This document shows, one piece after another, positions 49,971 to 64,000 of a stretch of 64,000 bases of DNA. Source of the stretch: Ecdyonurus torrentis (taxonomy: Eukaryota; Arthropoda; Insecta; Ephemeroptera; Heptageniidae); contig OX439129.1 of NCBI GenBank assembly GCA_949318235.1, positions 30,379,243 through 30,443,242 of the forward strand, written 5' to 3'. Each line of letters opens with the position of its first letter. The first letter of the stretch is position 1. Made by a program: the position numbers and the translations under genes. The notes under the pieces were generated by a model. That model saw nothing but the letters and a program-made list of their open reading frames with translations. It ran no database searches and was not told the DNA's origin.

Positions 49971-52366
49971 TTCAACTATATGATCGTGCGCTCAATGTGA
50001 GACTGAGACCCCCTACTTGGATCTTTTGCAATCAATTCTATTTCCTTTAAAAATATATATTTGAATGTAAATATTTTTATATTTTCATTATTTTTCTTTC
50101 GTCATTATCACAACAACTGTCAAGTAATCAATTTAAATTTCTCTTGCTTATTTAAATTGTATTTATTTAACATTTCCTACTCACTTTATATAATGGAATA
50201 GACTCTTCTTTTTGTAGAAAAAAGTAAAGCAAATGCTTAAATCTTAAAATATTATGTTAGCCCAATTGGATATAATATCGTGTGTGTATCATATTATATT
50301 TGATAGAGGTATATTTATTTATATTATGTTGATTATCATATCATATGATACTTAAAAAAAAAAAAATGAAAACTAGTGGGTCGGTTGACATCATAGAAGT
50401 AAAGGACTTTTGCTGCTTTTCATAATACTTTCTTATAACGTTCCCATGCTCGCAAAATCCGGCCAGCCCGACCGTTCTCTCTGTTTGCCTCGAGGGAACA
50501 AAAACAAATTCATGAAGCAGCGGCTTCTTTCTTATATATCTTTTTAACTTTCCATGAAATATTCAAGAGTTCACGCCAGTCATACTAAACAATTTAAAAT
50601 TATGTACAAATATTTAAGTGCACGTGCACAATAGATGGTCGTTTTTTCGCATTGTTATTAATTAAGATTATATATTATATAGAAAATGTCACTTGTTTTG
50701 TAATGTAATAATAATACATAATATAATTATTATGTAAACATAATTAGTTTTTCTACCTTGTTTGTTATCTTTGCCATTACCTTGTAAAATGAAACTATTT
50801 AAATATTATAGTGTATAAATACATTATTATGTAATAAAAAAAAGTATAGTGAAAACTAAAATAAAATATACAGGATGAATTAGCATAGAAACAATTTGAT
50901 AACATATTTGAAAGGCTAATATAAATATTAGCCATATTGTCATGTCATATTAATGTATGATGTATATGGGAGAGCAGTTTTTTTTTCTTCCTGGAGCAAA
51001 TCATTCTACTTGCGTAATGAATCATTTATTTGACCATTTCTCGTTAACAGGATTCTGATAAGAGAATTCGTGCTTTGAAAAGCATATTTTGAAATATTTT
51101 TTACCGTCTGCGTAAAAAATTATTATTAAAAATAATAACTGGAAATAACATTAAATGCAATTTTGAATAGTATATAGGCGAAGTAATTTGATTAACAACG
51201 CTCATTTCTAATTTTAACATTGATGATAATACAAACATGTTGTGTTACAGTGTTACTAAATGGTGAGATATTAGAGAATAAGTTATACGTATTAGAAAGA
51301 AAACAAAGTTGTTGTTGTTGTTGTTGTTTTTCATTTGTCGTGTCAAAATGAAACGTTTGTTTTCTTGACGTGCATAGTTTATTAAAAATAAATAAAAATA
51401 ATAAGTAATAAAACACGGTGCGGTAAGTCCATTGTGTTCCTTTGGTGAACATTTGAGGGAAGAAAATGTACTGTATAATTAAATTCTCATTGTTCGCAGT
51501 ACGTATAGAGGGATTGAATCTGAATAATTCAAATTGGCTTCAATGCAAAAGAGCTGACCAGATTGTTGACAGTTCAACAGCAATGTCAGTGCAAGGTGAT
51601 TAAAAAGGGCACCAAAAGTATACGATACAAATATATATAAAATATAGAAGGGGGAGAGAGGAAAAGACGAAACGCGTGAAACAAAAAAAGTTGATTAATT
51701 TATTTTTTATTTTTTTAGACACATCATCTATAATGCCTAATCGTTACTATTTCTTAGAATGTCATCAAGTAAATAATTTTGGAAATTATTGTTGAACAAT
51801 GACCTATAAGCTGTTTTTTTGAGATGATATTAATTCTGTTAGGTGTAGCTCGAGGCATATATTTACTTACCTTACACCGTACAGTCTTCGCATACATAAG
51901 ATATGACCAGGTGGCTCATTACTTAGAGAGAAAAATGATGATGGAATGCGCATTACTTATATGAGACAGCGAATTTCATTTGAATGCCTCTTTTTGTTAT
52001 TGAATTATTTTATCAAAATATATGATTTAGTTTTTCTCGACATTTTTGATAAAAGTCGTAATTAAACAAGGCAAAATGAATTAAAGGTCGTGATAAAACA
52101 ACAACAGCAACGATGGTTTAATAATTTATTTAAGTGTACAGTACATTAATGTTGTATAAAGAATATTATGTTTGTTTTGGAAAATATTTATTTTCAAGCA
52201 AGAAAATACTCATTTACGTATGGTAGACAATGAACTGTCTATTTGGAATGCAATAATATGTAAAAAGGCATCATACATTTTTTTAAGCATCCATATAAGG
52301 TAATTGTAAATTAGACTGGATTCTAGTATAATACAAAAACATTGACAAAAAGAATGTGGGATTGTT

Positions 52367-52407
<41 letters not shown>

Positions 52408-54449
52408 GTTCGATTCCATTTAACTTGAGCATAAGTTTCAAGAGCTTTTTCATCAGGATAACAATGTCAACAACAACCCTCCATTGCAGGCACCTTCTAA
52501 ATAAGGTGGTCCTGCCCAATTGGGTTGTAAGTGTACATTAGAGTTTCAAGCAAAGAAATAAGTAATTCAAAATATGGGTATTTCTATGATAGATGCTAAA
52601 ATAAAACTGCATTTTTAATGGTAAGTGAAATTTACTATTGTTGAAAAATATTTAGAACTTATATGCACAAATTTTTAGTGTGCACGTCATGAACGAAGTA
52701 CCACTATTCTGTTCCTATATCTCGACTTTGCCTTTTGATAATTTCCGAAATATTTGAACCTCCTTTTACAAAATCCTCAGCATCCATGCACCATGAGGTA
52801 ATCAGTTACATTAAACTTTTAGTAGTAGAGTGATGCTAAATTTGCAAGCCTGGTGGCTCCACTATACAGACTTGTAATTGTGTGAGTTTAGTTTTTCAAC
52901 ATCTAGACTTTCTTATAACGTTGCTTGTTGCGGTGGGTGGGATTGTAACTGGGTGGTCGACATTCTCGCAAATTTTTTTCTCTTTCTCTCTCTCTCCTCC
53001 CTATTTCTTTCTCTTTTTCTATCTCACACTTATAAGTTTCTTTAAAGTTTTTTCAGCTCATTTACACATGACAGAGGTAGAATAATCATCAGTAAAAGCG
53101 GCGACCTCACTCAAAAGTGTCGGCAATTCGCAGATTTGATACTTTATATTTAAATCATTCAAGCTTAACCACCTCTTGCAGTGAAATAAAACATTTCTAT
53201 TGTACACCTATAGCGTGCTCAAATTAAAAATAAAAAGGTTTCTTTGAAAGATTTTATATTTATATATATTTTTTAAGAAAATCAAGTATCATGATTTATT
53301 CATTAGAAGAAAAGCAAAGGCCTTAATTAAGAACATCACTAATTATTGTGTAAAAATGGTAGAGTGTTGTAATTTGTTGTTCGTTACATTTACTGTGGCG
53401 GTGAATTATATAACACATCTATAAAATAGAAATATAAAGTTTGGGGGATGGGGCAGTTATCAAAGTCAAAGTTATAAAGTAGTAATTATACTTACCTATG
53501 TCGAGAATTAAAGTTAAGTGGTACTAAATTTAAATAATTGTTGTTTAATATATATAACAAGAAAAAGTTATAGAAATTTCAATATGCTAGCCAAATATAT
53601 ACTTTATATATTTTTTTATGTACATATTGAATTGTTGAGTAACAAATTACTGTTTAGTATACCGTGTGAAAGCTTTTGCTTACTTTCAAACATATTGTAA
53701 TACAAAAGAAAAGCTTACGAAAACTTGGCTAATGGTCAGAAAAGAATTTATGTAAGTCGATGAACAAACTAAACGAGATAAGATACTCTATATATATAAA
53801 TATATACACACATTTAATCTAAGTAACGATTTTCATTTGTTATGAACATGCGTTAAATTATTTTTCTTCACTATATTGTATTATTTTATTCACTTTTAAA
53901 AACGATATTTTTCTTAGCAGTCTTAACGATACCATAGTATAAAATAAATATATATATTTATACTATGGTGATACTTATCTAAATATTTTTGCAATGGACC
54001 ATTCTTATTTCTTGTTTAAAAAAACCACCCACTCTTCTTCTTTTATATTCTTTATATTATGTACTGCTCTTGGGCAAAATATTTTTGCTTATTATATATT
54101 ATTTTTATGATATTTTGTTATTATTATCATACCACACGGTTCTTGTAATATTGATGTTAGTTGTAACAAAAAAGAAAAAAAAATGTAACACTGGCACGCA
54201 ATATTGCACGCTCTAGGACTCTCTTACAGAGCTCGGACCTCACGCATTTAATATAAAAATATAAAGCACAGTCATCCATCAAAAACTTTTTTTAAATTGT
54301 ATACAATCAAAATCATGCTATCTAAAGAATTTAAAATTTGTGCTATGAATTCAACTTATGCAGCAAAATATTTTGATTCCTCGTAACAATTTTGATAATT
54401 TGCTAAAAATATGGCATTTAAATTAAAATACTATAAGTGAGTGAGAGCT
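49971..54449. other. Gene-poor stretch
   Basis: (CT)n at 52371-52404. A perfect 13-bp-arm hairpin ACCATAGTATAAA / TTTATACTATGGT lies at 53931-53969. No coding frame recognised. Confidence 0.4.

Positions 54450-54535
<86 letters not shown>
54450..54535. repeat. (GA)n microsatellite
   Basis: About 86 bp of nearly pure GA repeat, the longest GA array here. Confidence 0.95.
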
Positions 54536-54536
<1 letters not shown>

Positions 54537-55814
54537 AGAAAAAAGGCAAAAGAGAACAATATGGAAATATAAAATAATAGAATATAGAATGACTGTGCTG
54601 AATATGTATATTGGAAGGTGAATAATAAATTCATCTAAAAATTCTTTTTCTCAAATATTGATAACAATAGCATCATGTAATTTTGTGACGTCACAGTAAG
54701 TCAGCTGTTGTACAAGTCTTATGATATACCGCCAGTGCTCATAGTTCCGGGATCTAATATTCATACATACATAATACAAGTAGTGATGCATCATAATCTC
54801 AAAACTACGCTTTTTGTGTTCAAAAAATGTCTTCCCAATTATAGTTTTTTTGTATTGCATCCTTAACTAAATGAAATAAAAAGAAACAAATTAAATTCTA
54901 TATATGTTTTTTTTTTGTACGTACAGTACTTATGCAATGCAACATGTACTGTACAATATGTACTAACAAGTAAATACACAACTCCCCCCCCCCCCCCCAA
55001 GAAAAAACTTAACAAAAAAAAAATTAGGTATAAATTATATCTTGTCAATTTCCAGTTTTTCAAAATTTCACACTTTTTTTAGTCAATTTGTTGTAAACAT
55101 TATTATATAATTTTTAAATCTCTGTGAAGAGTTATAATTATATTGGAGTAGATAAAGCATGATTTTACTAATGACTCACGAATGAATTGTCTCTATTTTG
55201 ATTTCTTACTCAGATTTTGTTACCTCTTTGATTTTACGCCTTTCAATCTATCACTTTTGAAAGCCCCAAACACTTCCGTATAAAAAGATGTTTTCTCTCC
55301 TCCAATGTTTATCGTTTCGTAATCAAAAGCTTCAATATTTTTAAAAAATAAAATAAAGACTTTAATAAACAAATTCATAGTTTTTCTCTGAATTTGATCA
55401 GGAAGTTACATAAAAAATTTTATTGGAAAAGTTTGTATAAATCATTAATGCAGGTTGAATTCTTTGATTATTAGTGCAGTTTGAGTTAAAGTTTTTATTA
55501 GCTAGTTTCCTATATAATTAGGATTTGAAAACTATATTATTTGTCTTATGTTTATTTATTATAGTTTATATTCAAATTCTATGAAACAATATTTTAGATT
55601 GCTTTACAAGATTGTTATTATTTATAGTATAGGAAGGTGAATTTTATTTGATTATTATATTTGATCATATTATCAAATTGATTTTGCATTTTTTTGGCTT
55701 GTGAATTTAGACTTGCTAATAAAACCATGTTGCCTGCTCTTCTGCGTGATGTTTCCACCCAAATCATCTTTCCTACCTCCAGAAGGCCGAATTCCTCTAA
55801 GCAAAAGTTAAAAT

Positions 55815-55818
<4 letters not shown>

Positions 55819-55880
<62 letters not shown>
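55819..55880. repeat. (GA)n microsatellite
   Basis: About 62 bp of pure GA repeat. Frames of repeated Ser-Leu codons on the minus strand are spurious. Confidence 0.95.
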
Positions 55881-55885
<5 letters not shown>

Positions 55886-58800
55886 TCACTCAAAAATGCA
55901 CTTACAATGAGTAATATTATAAAGATGAAGATAGTATTTTTTTATAATTTCCAGTTATTTCAAATTACGTCGTCTATAAAAACTGCGAGTTGCTCTTCCT
56001 TTGCTTTTAGAAAATTACAATTATAATTATTATAAAAATTATAATCACATTTTAAAAATAATAGCAATGCAAATTGAAAATCTGCCCATGATGTCTAGAC
56101 ACTTTATTATTATTGTATTCTAACTTTGCATTCGCACTTTGCACACAATGCAATATAGTTTTTTTAATATCAGTTTATTATTGTTATCACAGTTAGAATT
56201 TCCGTTATAGCTGAGTATGATATAAAAATCTCTAATTAAATTAATAATGTTATGAAATCAACCCACAGAGTTAATTTTTAATGAGCTTAGAGATTAAAAT
56301 ATGGTTTATATTTAGTTATTTTTAGAATACATGTAGATAGAATGCAATTTTGTTTCCTGGATGTAAAAAAAATATATTATTTTATTCTCTCCTTTTTTTC
56401 TTTCTTTCTTTTTTTTTTTTTTTTTTCTTATTCTGGCTTGAGCGCTCAATTTTTTTTAAAAACTGATGAAATTATTTTCGTTTTTGGGATATGCGACTAT
56501 ATGAACTGTGAAAGTTCTTGAATATGGTGCTGTAAAGTATAACATTCAATTAAAAACTTTAATATACATGCAAAGTATAATAAATAGCTATATTGCTTTC
56601 GTATATCATGTATGAAATATTGACAAAATCTACAGTATTTGCCAGTTTATTTTAATTCAAAATTTTATAAATTATGTCTTTTGTTATATAAATATATATA
56701 TATATGATTTATTTAATGATGATTTTAAGTATATGTAATAGTCTTTGTATGTATTTAAAAAAATAATAATAATGAAATTTGCTAAATATTTGATTGAGAA
56801 TTTGTTTCATCCCACACACATGACCGGAAATGGTGTGGGGGAAAACAACACATGACACGAGATGAGTTGTTTTGCTGCGTGGGTGGATGTGCGGACCGTG
56901 AGGCAGGCATGTTATTATAGCGGCGATGACGAAGTCGTCATTCATTCTTTCATTCATCAGTATAGCATACACATACATCCCCACCACATTTACTTACATA
57001 ATACTGACTGATACCTATAGCTCAGTTTTGCATCAAAATGACCTGTTGCCATTTAATGCCGTGTGTATGTAACAAGACAATAGTTTAACAAATGGGAAAT
57101 CATTATATTCGCACAAGTATGGAAAAAGTATATTCTGACATTTTTTAGCTTTCATTGTCATTTCTTTCAAGTTGACATTTTATTTTAAATAAAAAATGTA
57201 CGTACTACGTACAGTAATAAAAATATATTATTCTAGTTTATATATATCATAATGCTGTTGTGTATATTATTGTCGTTGTAATTTTAATGTATTAATTTAG
57301 GTTCTTGAATGTGATATATTACAAAAAATTAATGAAATATATTGAAACATAATTAGATACACATTTGCATACGATTGTGAGTACAACATGATGTATTTTA
57401 CCAGTCAACTGAAGCGCGTGTTTTTCTCATTAGAATAACATTGTAAAATTAGTACGAGTTTTTTAGTGGTAAAATATACTAATATCACAATCGTGTGTAC
57501 AGATACAAAGTAGTGTAAATCCCGTATATTTGCTTGTAAGAGTAACATCATAGTATAGTTATACCATGGTAACATTAAAGAGCTTTTGAATGGAAAAAAA
57601 AAACACTGTACCACAGTCGCGTTTTAAATATGTACAGTATTGTAGCAGCTATACAACTCATTTAAAGGTTGTTAAAAAATCCATTTAGATGTAATGAAAA
57701 AATTAGTTTTTTTGAAATAATGCGATAAGTTATAATAATAAAAATGTCGAGTTAAAAATAGTAATGATATTCAAACCAACTTCAAAAGAAATTCCAATTG
57801 TGCTTACAATTTTGCATTTATAGTATTTAATTATATAAAATTGTAAGACCACTTGTTAGATTCAGGCGCACAAGATGCAACCGTTGCGGCTGCCGAGTAG
57901 AAAATGTTGTATAACTCCCAGGATACATCTCGGTGCTTACCCAAATTTAATTATACACATTATAAATTTAAATTAAATGTTTTGAATATTTAATTATCAT
58001 ATTATAATAAATAATTATAGGAAATTAAGCTGTAAACACATTAAAAAAAAAAAATAAACAATAAATTATATAAAAAAATTCTCTTATAATATAATATTAT
58101 AAAAATCTGTCATTAATAATATTTAAATATTTCATATAATTTTTATTATATTCATCATATCTCTTATTAATTTAATTATGGTACACAACTTTTTAAAAAA
58201 ATGAACACTCCTTGTAAATGTTTTTTTTTTCTTTATGTAATATTATCATCCTAATATAATAGGGTGGGTCTTTTAGACTGGATTTTTGCCACACCTTGAA
58301 TATATAGCCATTTTTTCTTCTTCTTCATTCTTGAATGAAGCTTTTTTTTTTTTTTTTAATATGGATTGCATCCCACACATACTAGTGTGTATTCTGTGCT
58401 GTCTAGTTTTCATATTTGCCACTTCGCGATTTGCGGACTTCTTATTAAATATATTATGCGGGTATTTGACAACCGGTCACGTGTCTTCGGGCAATACATT
58501 CCATATGATCACCTGCCTTCTATAATACTCTCTGCCTCTGCTGATAACTCACACTTATAAAAATAAAAATATTTAATTTTTTTTTTCTAGATATTATATT
58601 CATTGACATTGTATCAGACACAGGTATTTAGGCTAATCAGCATAATATTTTGATTTGATGTTATTATAAGGTTCATCTATACAATGTGTAATATTTTTAT
58701 ATATATAGTGCAAATTTTATTTTCTATAACGTGTCTAATTGGAATCTCATCAAACAAACCGTATCTAATCAGAACTAGTTTTTTTTTTTTTTTTTTTTTT

Positions 58801-61800
58801 TAGCTTCAGCATTATCATCAAATTATTTTCTTTTCTTATTTTTTATACTAAAATTGGGTATCGATATGTATTTTTTTTATATATTGAAATATTATGTATA
58901 TAATATATATGTGGCAATTTTTTTATAAATTTTGTAAAAAAAAAAAAAAATCTTCTGTTTGAGAGAGATAGAGAGAGGTAGAGATTGGTTTTCGCACGGA
59001 AGTAAATATTTGAAATTCTTTCTGCAAATAATAAATTTTGTAAAAGAAACATAAATACATAAAAAAACATGCACACACACGTATGGTTCACCTTTTGTAT
59101 GCACAGTATTTTTGGTTTTGTATATTATATACAGTAGTAATCACTTCCTTGTATTGAAGCTTGATTTTGCAAATATTTAAATTTCATAAATTCAAACGAT
59201 AAGTTGTTGTTTTTTTCCTAGTTTTTATTATTATTTTTTCTCAAATTTTATATTAAATAAAGCGTTGAAAATTTATAATGAAACAAAATAATGTTTGCCA
59301 TAATTAGTTTTTTTTTTTAATTTAAATAAATTTTATTTAATTTGATGAAATTTTATTATAATACTATATATTTTTATTACTTATACCACAATAGAAAAAT
59401 AAATTTCGTAATTCATAACGTATAAGATTATCAAAAAAGAAATTCTTAAGCGTTTTATGACCACAAAATGGGTTAATTTTCTAAGTAGTAAAACGAATCA
59501 GAGCTATCGGCTAAATTTTATTGTACATGATGCTGGAATTTAGATATTTATTATCATACTCAGTATCTAGCCGTTGTTTTATATAAAAATTCTTAAAAAT
59601 ATGTTTTAAAATATGATATTTTTTATCTACCAAGATTTTATTTTTGATTATCGTTTAAAAACATTAAAATAATGCAAAATTCTACTAATACTATTGCTGA
59701 TATGTATGCATTTATATAAGAAATCTATGTATCAAATGAAAAAAAAAAAAAAAAGAGCGGGGGAAATGAGCATTAATTTTATACATATAATATAAATATA
59801 TGTAAAAGTTACCATACCATCCAGAATTAGAAAACTTTTGGTGTTTCCTTTTTCTTTTTCCAATATTTCCCTTCATTTATCTATGTATTCATCAGTTAAT
59901 TATTTTTTCTAATGTCTCAATTATTAATACGGATTTCCTTTGTGTTGTGTATGTGGTGGAGGCAATTGTGGCTGTAAATAATTTTCCCTTCATCACGCTG
60001 TGTGTGGCAAACTCGGCAGCCAGTGGACCCGCATGGCACGCGAGACTGATCTCTTTCTTCCACTATTATAGTGGGAACATGCATGATTTTGTAGTCTGTC
60101 TAATACGTTAATGAACACCACAAAATGCTCCTCTATAAAACCATGAAACAATCATTATCATTTTTCTTATAATCTGACCATATTCCCACCATATATAAAA
60201 ATAATATATAATATTATATATATTTTTTATTAATGTCTCTTAATGTATAGTTTTGCGAGAAAAAAAAATTGGTAAGACAAAACAGTAATTTGTCCTAAAT
60301 AATATTCTAGGTGGTCGGTATACTCTATTTAAAAGAAATGTAAAAATATTATTTTTTTAATTTTATTTTGATAAAAAATGTATGTATAGAAAAAAAAAAT
60401 ATACAAAAAGTAATAATCTTTAATCTCATAGTTTGTTAGAGAAAAATGTCTATAAAATTTCGTTCATGAACCGCAAAATTTTCCACCACACAATCATCAT
60501 TATAATTGAGAAAGAACTTGTGCGATTTTTTTTTTTTTTTTTTTATATCTCCCTGGTTAGACTATTTTCTTCTTGTCTGTCTGCGATAATGCTTCTCTTT
60601 TCTTCTATCCTTTCTCAACTATGATCATACCGCGTGCGCGTGATTTTTGCTGCTGCAGGGCCGCACCTCAACCAATCAATCTTATATCAATTACCTTTAG
60701 ATGTAACAACAAAAATATTTTATAAAACACCTCTTTCTCTCTCTCTCTCTCTCTCTCTCTTCTATGCTTCAAAAATTTAAGATATTATATACGTGTATGT
60801 GTAATGTATATATCTTCTTCAAATCATACAAAAATATGTTTGATGATGACCTTTCTTTTTTGAGTATAAATTTTTAGCGAAATTTTTTGCCTCAGAATGT
60901 TATATCTAGAGAGAAGAAATATTTTTATATAATATGGAGTTTAAATCGTGTGGAATTAAATAGCATGATTCATGGATAACCTCATATAATATTATTATAG
61001 CACTTCGCGTGTTATATAAGAAACTTTTTTTCTCTCCTTTCAATCATGTGGAATTTACGTGCGTTGAAATCGCCTGTACTAAATACCTACCACATATTTT
61101 TGTTATTATCATTATATCATATCACTTGTCAGTAAAAATATCCATAATGTTGATCGTTATTGTATTTTTAATTGCTTTTTTTTTTTTTGTTAATGAGCAT
61201 AATTAGATAATTTTATTTAATAATTAATAATAACATGCACTTGCTAGAGCGAATTATATATGCAGCATAGTTGATTTTAATTGGCAATATTATTTTATTT
61301 TATTATATAATATTTTAACATAGGAACTTGTTGCAAATACGTCTTGCTTGATTTTTTTTATACTACATAATTCATGCAATTTCTGCAGATTAATAATACG
61401 CGAGTCACGAACCTAATAGGTAGCACAATTTTTCTTCTTTATTTTCAATATACATGTATCTGATATATAAAGAGTAAACTATGTTAATTTTTTAATAACA
61501 TTTATTAAATCGTGAATAAAGTATAAAAACAGTTGCCTTTTGTTACCATTTTTGGAAATTAACTAAATTAGACAAACTATTCACCCATAAATAAACAACG
61601 CCATATACATGTTTTATGTGGAATCAATTAATTTTAATTTTTAAACAAAATATATTACAGCATTCATCAATCGCTATAAAAATTTAATTTGGAAATAAAA
61701 ATATATTTTTATATAGGATAATATACAATTTTATACAGATCGAACTAATGATTATTTAAAATATACAGTTAAAAAAAGGAACGACAAAAAGTTTTAACTT

Positions 61801-61862
61801 TATAAATGGCCAGAGTTTAATGAATTATTATTTTTCATTTGTAGTATAAGAAGCTGTAATAG
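55881..61862. other. Gene-poor stretch
   Basis: AT-rich with small G+C patches (about 56810-56920, 57865-57900, 58420-58500, 59950-60060), a (CT)n tract at 60732-60761 and many homopolymers. No gene, RNA gene or transposon end recognised. Confidence 0.4.
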
Positions 61863-61974
61863 TAATGCTGTTCGTAAACCCTGTTCTCTTGCACCAAAAA
61901 ATGCGCATTCCATTTGAATAAACAAAGGCGATCGTCATTTTTGGTGCAGAGAACAGGGTTTACGAGCAGCATTA
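61863..61974. repeat. Inverted repeat with arms of about 40 bp
   Basis: TAATGCTGTTCGTAAACCCT through CACCAAAAAATG (61863-61903) pairs with CATTTTTGGTGCAGAGAACA through GAGCAGCATTA (61936-61974), with about three differences, around a 32-bp spacer. Small MITE or hairpin element. Confidence 0.8.
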
Positions 61975-62729
61975 GTGTTTGTGTCTTTGTTTCGTAAGGA
62001 TGTCTCATTCATCGCGCTAGCAGATTTATATGTTTTTTATGTCAAGAGATTTCATTCTGATGAAATAAAAAAAAAAAAAAAATCTCATTAATTCAGCTTA
62101 CTTGTCATGTTACTTTTTTAAATCCAAATGTAATTTGTCACATTTCAATACATTATTAACATAAATCTTTATTACTAATTTTGAATTTTATTACTATAAA
62201 GAAAAATATAGTTTGATAGATTTTTTTTTATTGTTATTATTTTATATTTATATTTAAAAAATTTACTTCGCGTGTGCCAATCAAAATGATTGTTATTTAT
62301 ATATATATATTATATAAAAATTTAAAAGGCAATGGCCTTTTAGATCAAATTTTTAGCAGTACCATCAAAAGATACAGCTATAACTAGAGAATTCTTCTTA
62401 TGTTATGAATGTGGGATGAGGGACAGGTGTGAGCTTAGGTAAAAAGAAGGCAGTCGCGGGCACGCGCTTACTTCGCGAGTCGAACTCTTATAATATTATA
62501 CATATGCGGCTGGCTTTTTGTATATTACGTATATTATGTCCCCCACCTCACCTTTATAAGATGCCCAGAGAACTCACCGGTAGGTATAGGGGCCCATGGG
62601 GCTGATGTTGCAGCTGCCGTCGTATATATATTTTTTTCCTCTATAGTCTTCCTGTCCCTTGATAGCAGCTGCTGCTTGTTATTATTATATCAGGTCCTTC
62701 CCGTAGAAACTGAACTGAAAAACTTTTTT

Positions 62730-62913
62730 AGTTATTCAGTGGAAGTTGTACTAAGCAGCACGTGCTATCTAACGTAAATTAAATTTCAGAGTGGTGTGTT
62801 GATCTTTGTGTCAGTGTCGCGTGCTATATCAAAACTACCCCTCTATTTTATCAGTCTGTGTGATATACCAAAAGGATTTCTATTTATAAATACGGATTAT
62901 TATCAATATATTG
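62730..62913 (+). other. Candidate non-coding first exon ending in GTAAGA donor
   Basis: G+C-richer leader-like sequence (GCAGCACGTGCTATC, then GTGTCAGTGTCGCGTGC) preceded by a C/G-rich upstream zone (62440-62660) and ending ATATTG|GTAAGA at 62913/62914. No ATG-led frame of note runs into the donor. It may be the 5' UTR exon of a gene continuing past the right edge. Confidence 0.3.
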
Positions 62914-63178
62914 GTAAGAAACTGACCATCTTAATATTCGTTTTATGTAATAGAAATTAAAAATTATATTATTTTTGTCATATATTTATATATTTTTAAT
63001 ACTCTAATATTATGACCGTGTTATAAATATCTTTATTTGAGAATTGAATTTATAGAAACAATTATTATTACGTGTATTTTTTTATCTCAATTATAACAAT
63101 TAAATAATATTTTCATCTTGATTTAAGTCCTGTGTGTTAGTTACATACTTGTAAATTATACATATTATGCCTTTTATT

Positions 63179-63438
63179 TGACCTTTCAAGGTCTTTAAAT
63201 TTAAATGTTTTTATCACCTCGCCAAATTAACATCTTGTGTTATAAAGTACTTACATCATTTTAACAATCGCATTTTAGCAATAAATAGTGAAAATGTTTT
63301 ACATATTTAAGAAATCTTTTATTTAGTAAATATTGCTATGTTATTATGTAGGTGTGAATAAAAAAATAGATACGTAATAAAAAGGTGTTAATATATTATA
63401 AGTAGTGATTAACCTTTGACCTTGATTGACCTAGGTCA
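63179..63438. promoter_or_regulatory. Cluster of nuclear-receptor half-sites
   Basis: TGACCTTTCAAGGTCT (63179-63194), TGACCTTGA (63417-63425, the reverse of TCAAGGTCA, the FTZ-F1/ERR monomer site) and TGACCTAGGTCA (63427-63438, a perfect 12-bp palindrome of two AGGTCA half-sites). The first lies about 265 bp after the putative first-exon donor and the others about 500 bp after it. Regulatory function is inferred. Confidence 0.35.
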
Positions 63439-64000
63439 AACGTCTACCTGCACATTAACTCAAAGATATTTTCCTTTTTTTCCTTTTTTTTTTCTTTTTT
63501 TTTTTAATTTTGTTGAATTAAAATTAATAAGGCATAAGATAGGAAATTTCTAACAATTTGGTTTAATTTTATAAAACTAAAGATATATGAAGGTTGCAGA
63601 AATTAAAATCATATATAATTTTAATAAAATGTATTCTTTTAAAGTTAACAAGTTGATAAGTTGACAATCCGAGCATGGTATACAAAAACATGAATGTAGG
63701 CACGTTATAATAAAAACTCATTAAAATTAATTCAAGGTGCATTATATGCAGCTGCTGCATATAGAAACTTTTGTGTATGTCAAGTGGTCGAAAAATTAAA
63801 ATAAATAACACAAAAATTGAAATTCAGAAATCATGCTTTTCTACAATTATTATGAAATTTTGTTGTTGGACGTATGTGTGTTATAAAAGTATAAACATGT
63901 AAAAATAGAGCGACTTTGCGAACTTATATAGTATTAATTATTTAGTGTTGAATAGTAACATTTTGCTCTACAGAAAAGTAATACATAATTATATCTTCTG
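63439..64000. other. AT-rich window edge, nothing recognised
   Basis: T-rich run at 63476-63506, then AT-rich DNA with no coding frame of note. Confidence 0.4.

Noticed and set aside
52405..52416. GGTTCGATTCC, a perfect tRNA B-box word
   Set aside because: The sequence where the A box and acceptor stem should lie is a CT microsatellite, so no tRNA can be folded.

Overview
The window is AT-rich nuclear DNA (roughly 70% A+T) from a multicellular animal, most likely an invertebrate. It has spliced GT-AG genes, very dense microsatellites ((TA)n, (CT)n/(GA)n, (AAAAG)n, (TATCC)n, (CCTG)n), many homopolymer runs and many short inverted-repeat elements. The texture reminds me of sap-sucking insects such as aphids, but that is a weak impression and the species cannot be fixed from this sequence.

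Two intact protein-coding genes can be fully reconstructed. A GK5-type glycerol kinase (FGGY family) lies on the minus strand, 10796 down to 695, in 11 exons coding for 532 residues. Its first intron is 5.3 kb and full of transposon debris. An HDHD2-type HAD hydrolase lies on the plus strand, 12530-15856, in 4 exons coding for 265 residues, with a poly(A) signal at 15957. The two genes are divergent, about 1.7 kb apart, and the space between holds a long compound (CT)n/(TA)n/(GA)n tract. The products are not known to work in one pathway.

From about 14 to 26 kb the sequence is mainly mobile-element remains: a possible tRNA-derived SINE, three copies of a family with inverted ends, ends of a DNA transposon whose terminus reads CAGGGTCGGACTGG, a decayed minus-strand reading frame (16985-17650), a perfect 49-bp-arm hairpin, and the most striking object here, a nested 1.6-kb palindrome (20594-22204).

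From about 27 to 64 kb I find no convincing coding exon. The stretch holds microsatellites, dispersed repeats and several islands of higher G+C with E-boxes, two exact GCGGGGGCG boxes and a cluster of nuclear-receptor half-sites. Two stretches (about 26760-26998 and 62730-62913) look like 5' untranslated exons ending in good splice donors. My inference is that this half is the upstream or first-intron regulatory territory of a gene whose coding exons lie beyond the right edge.
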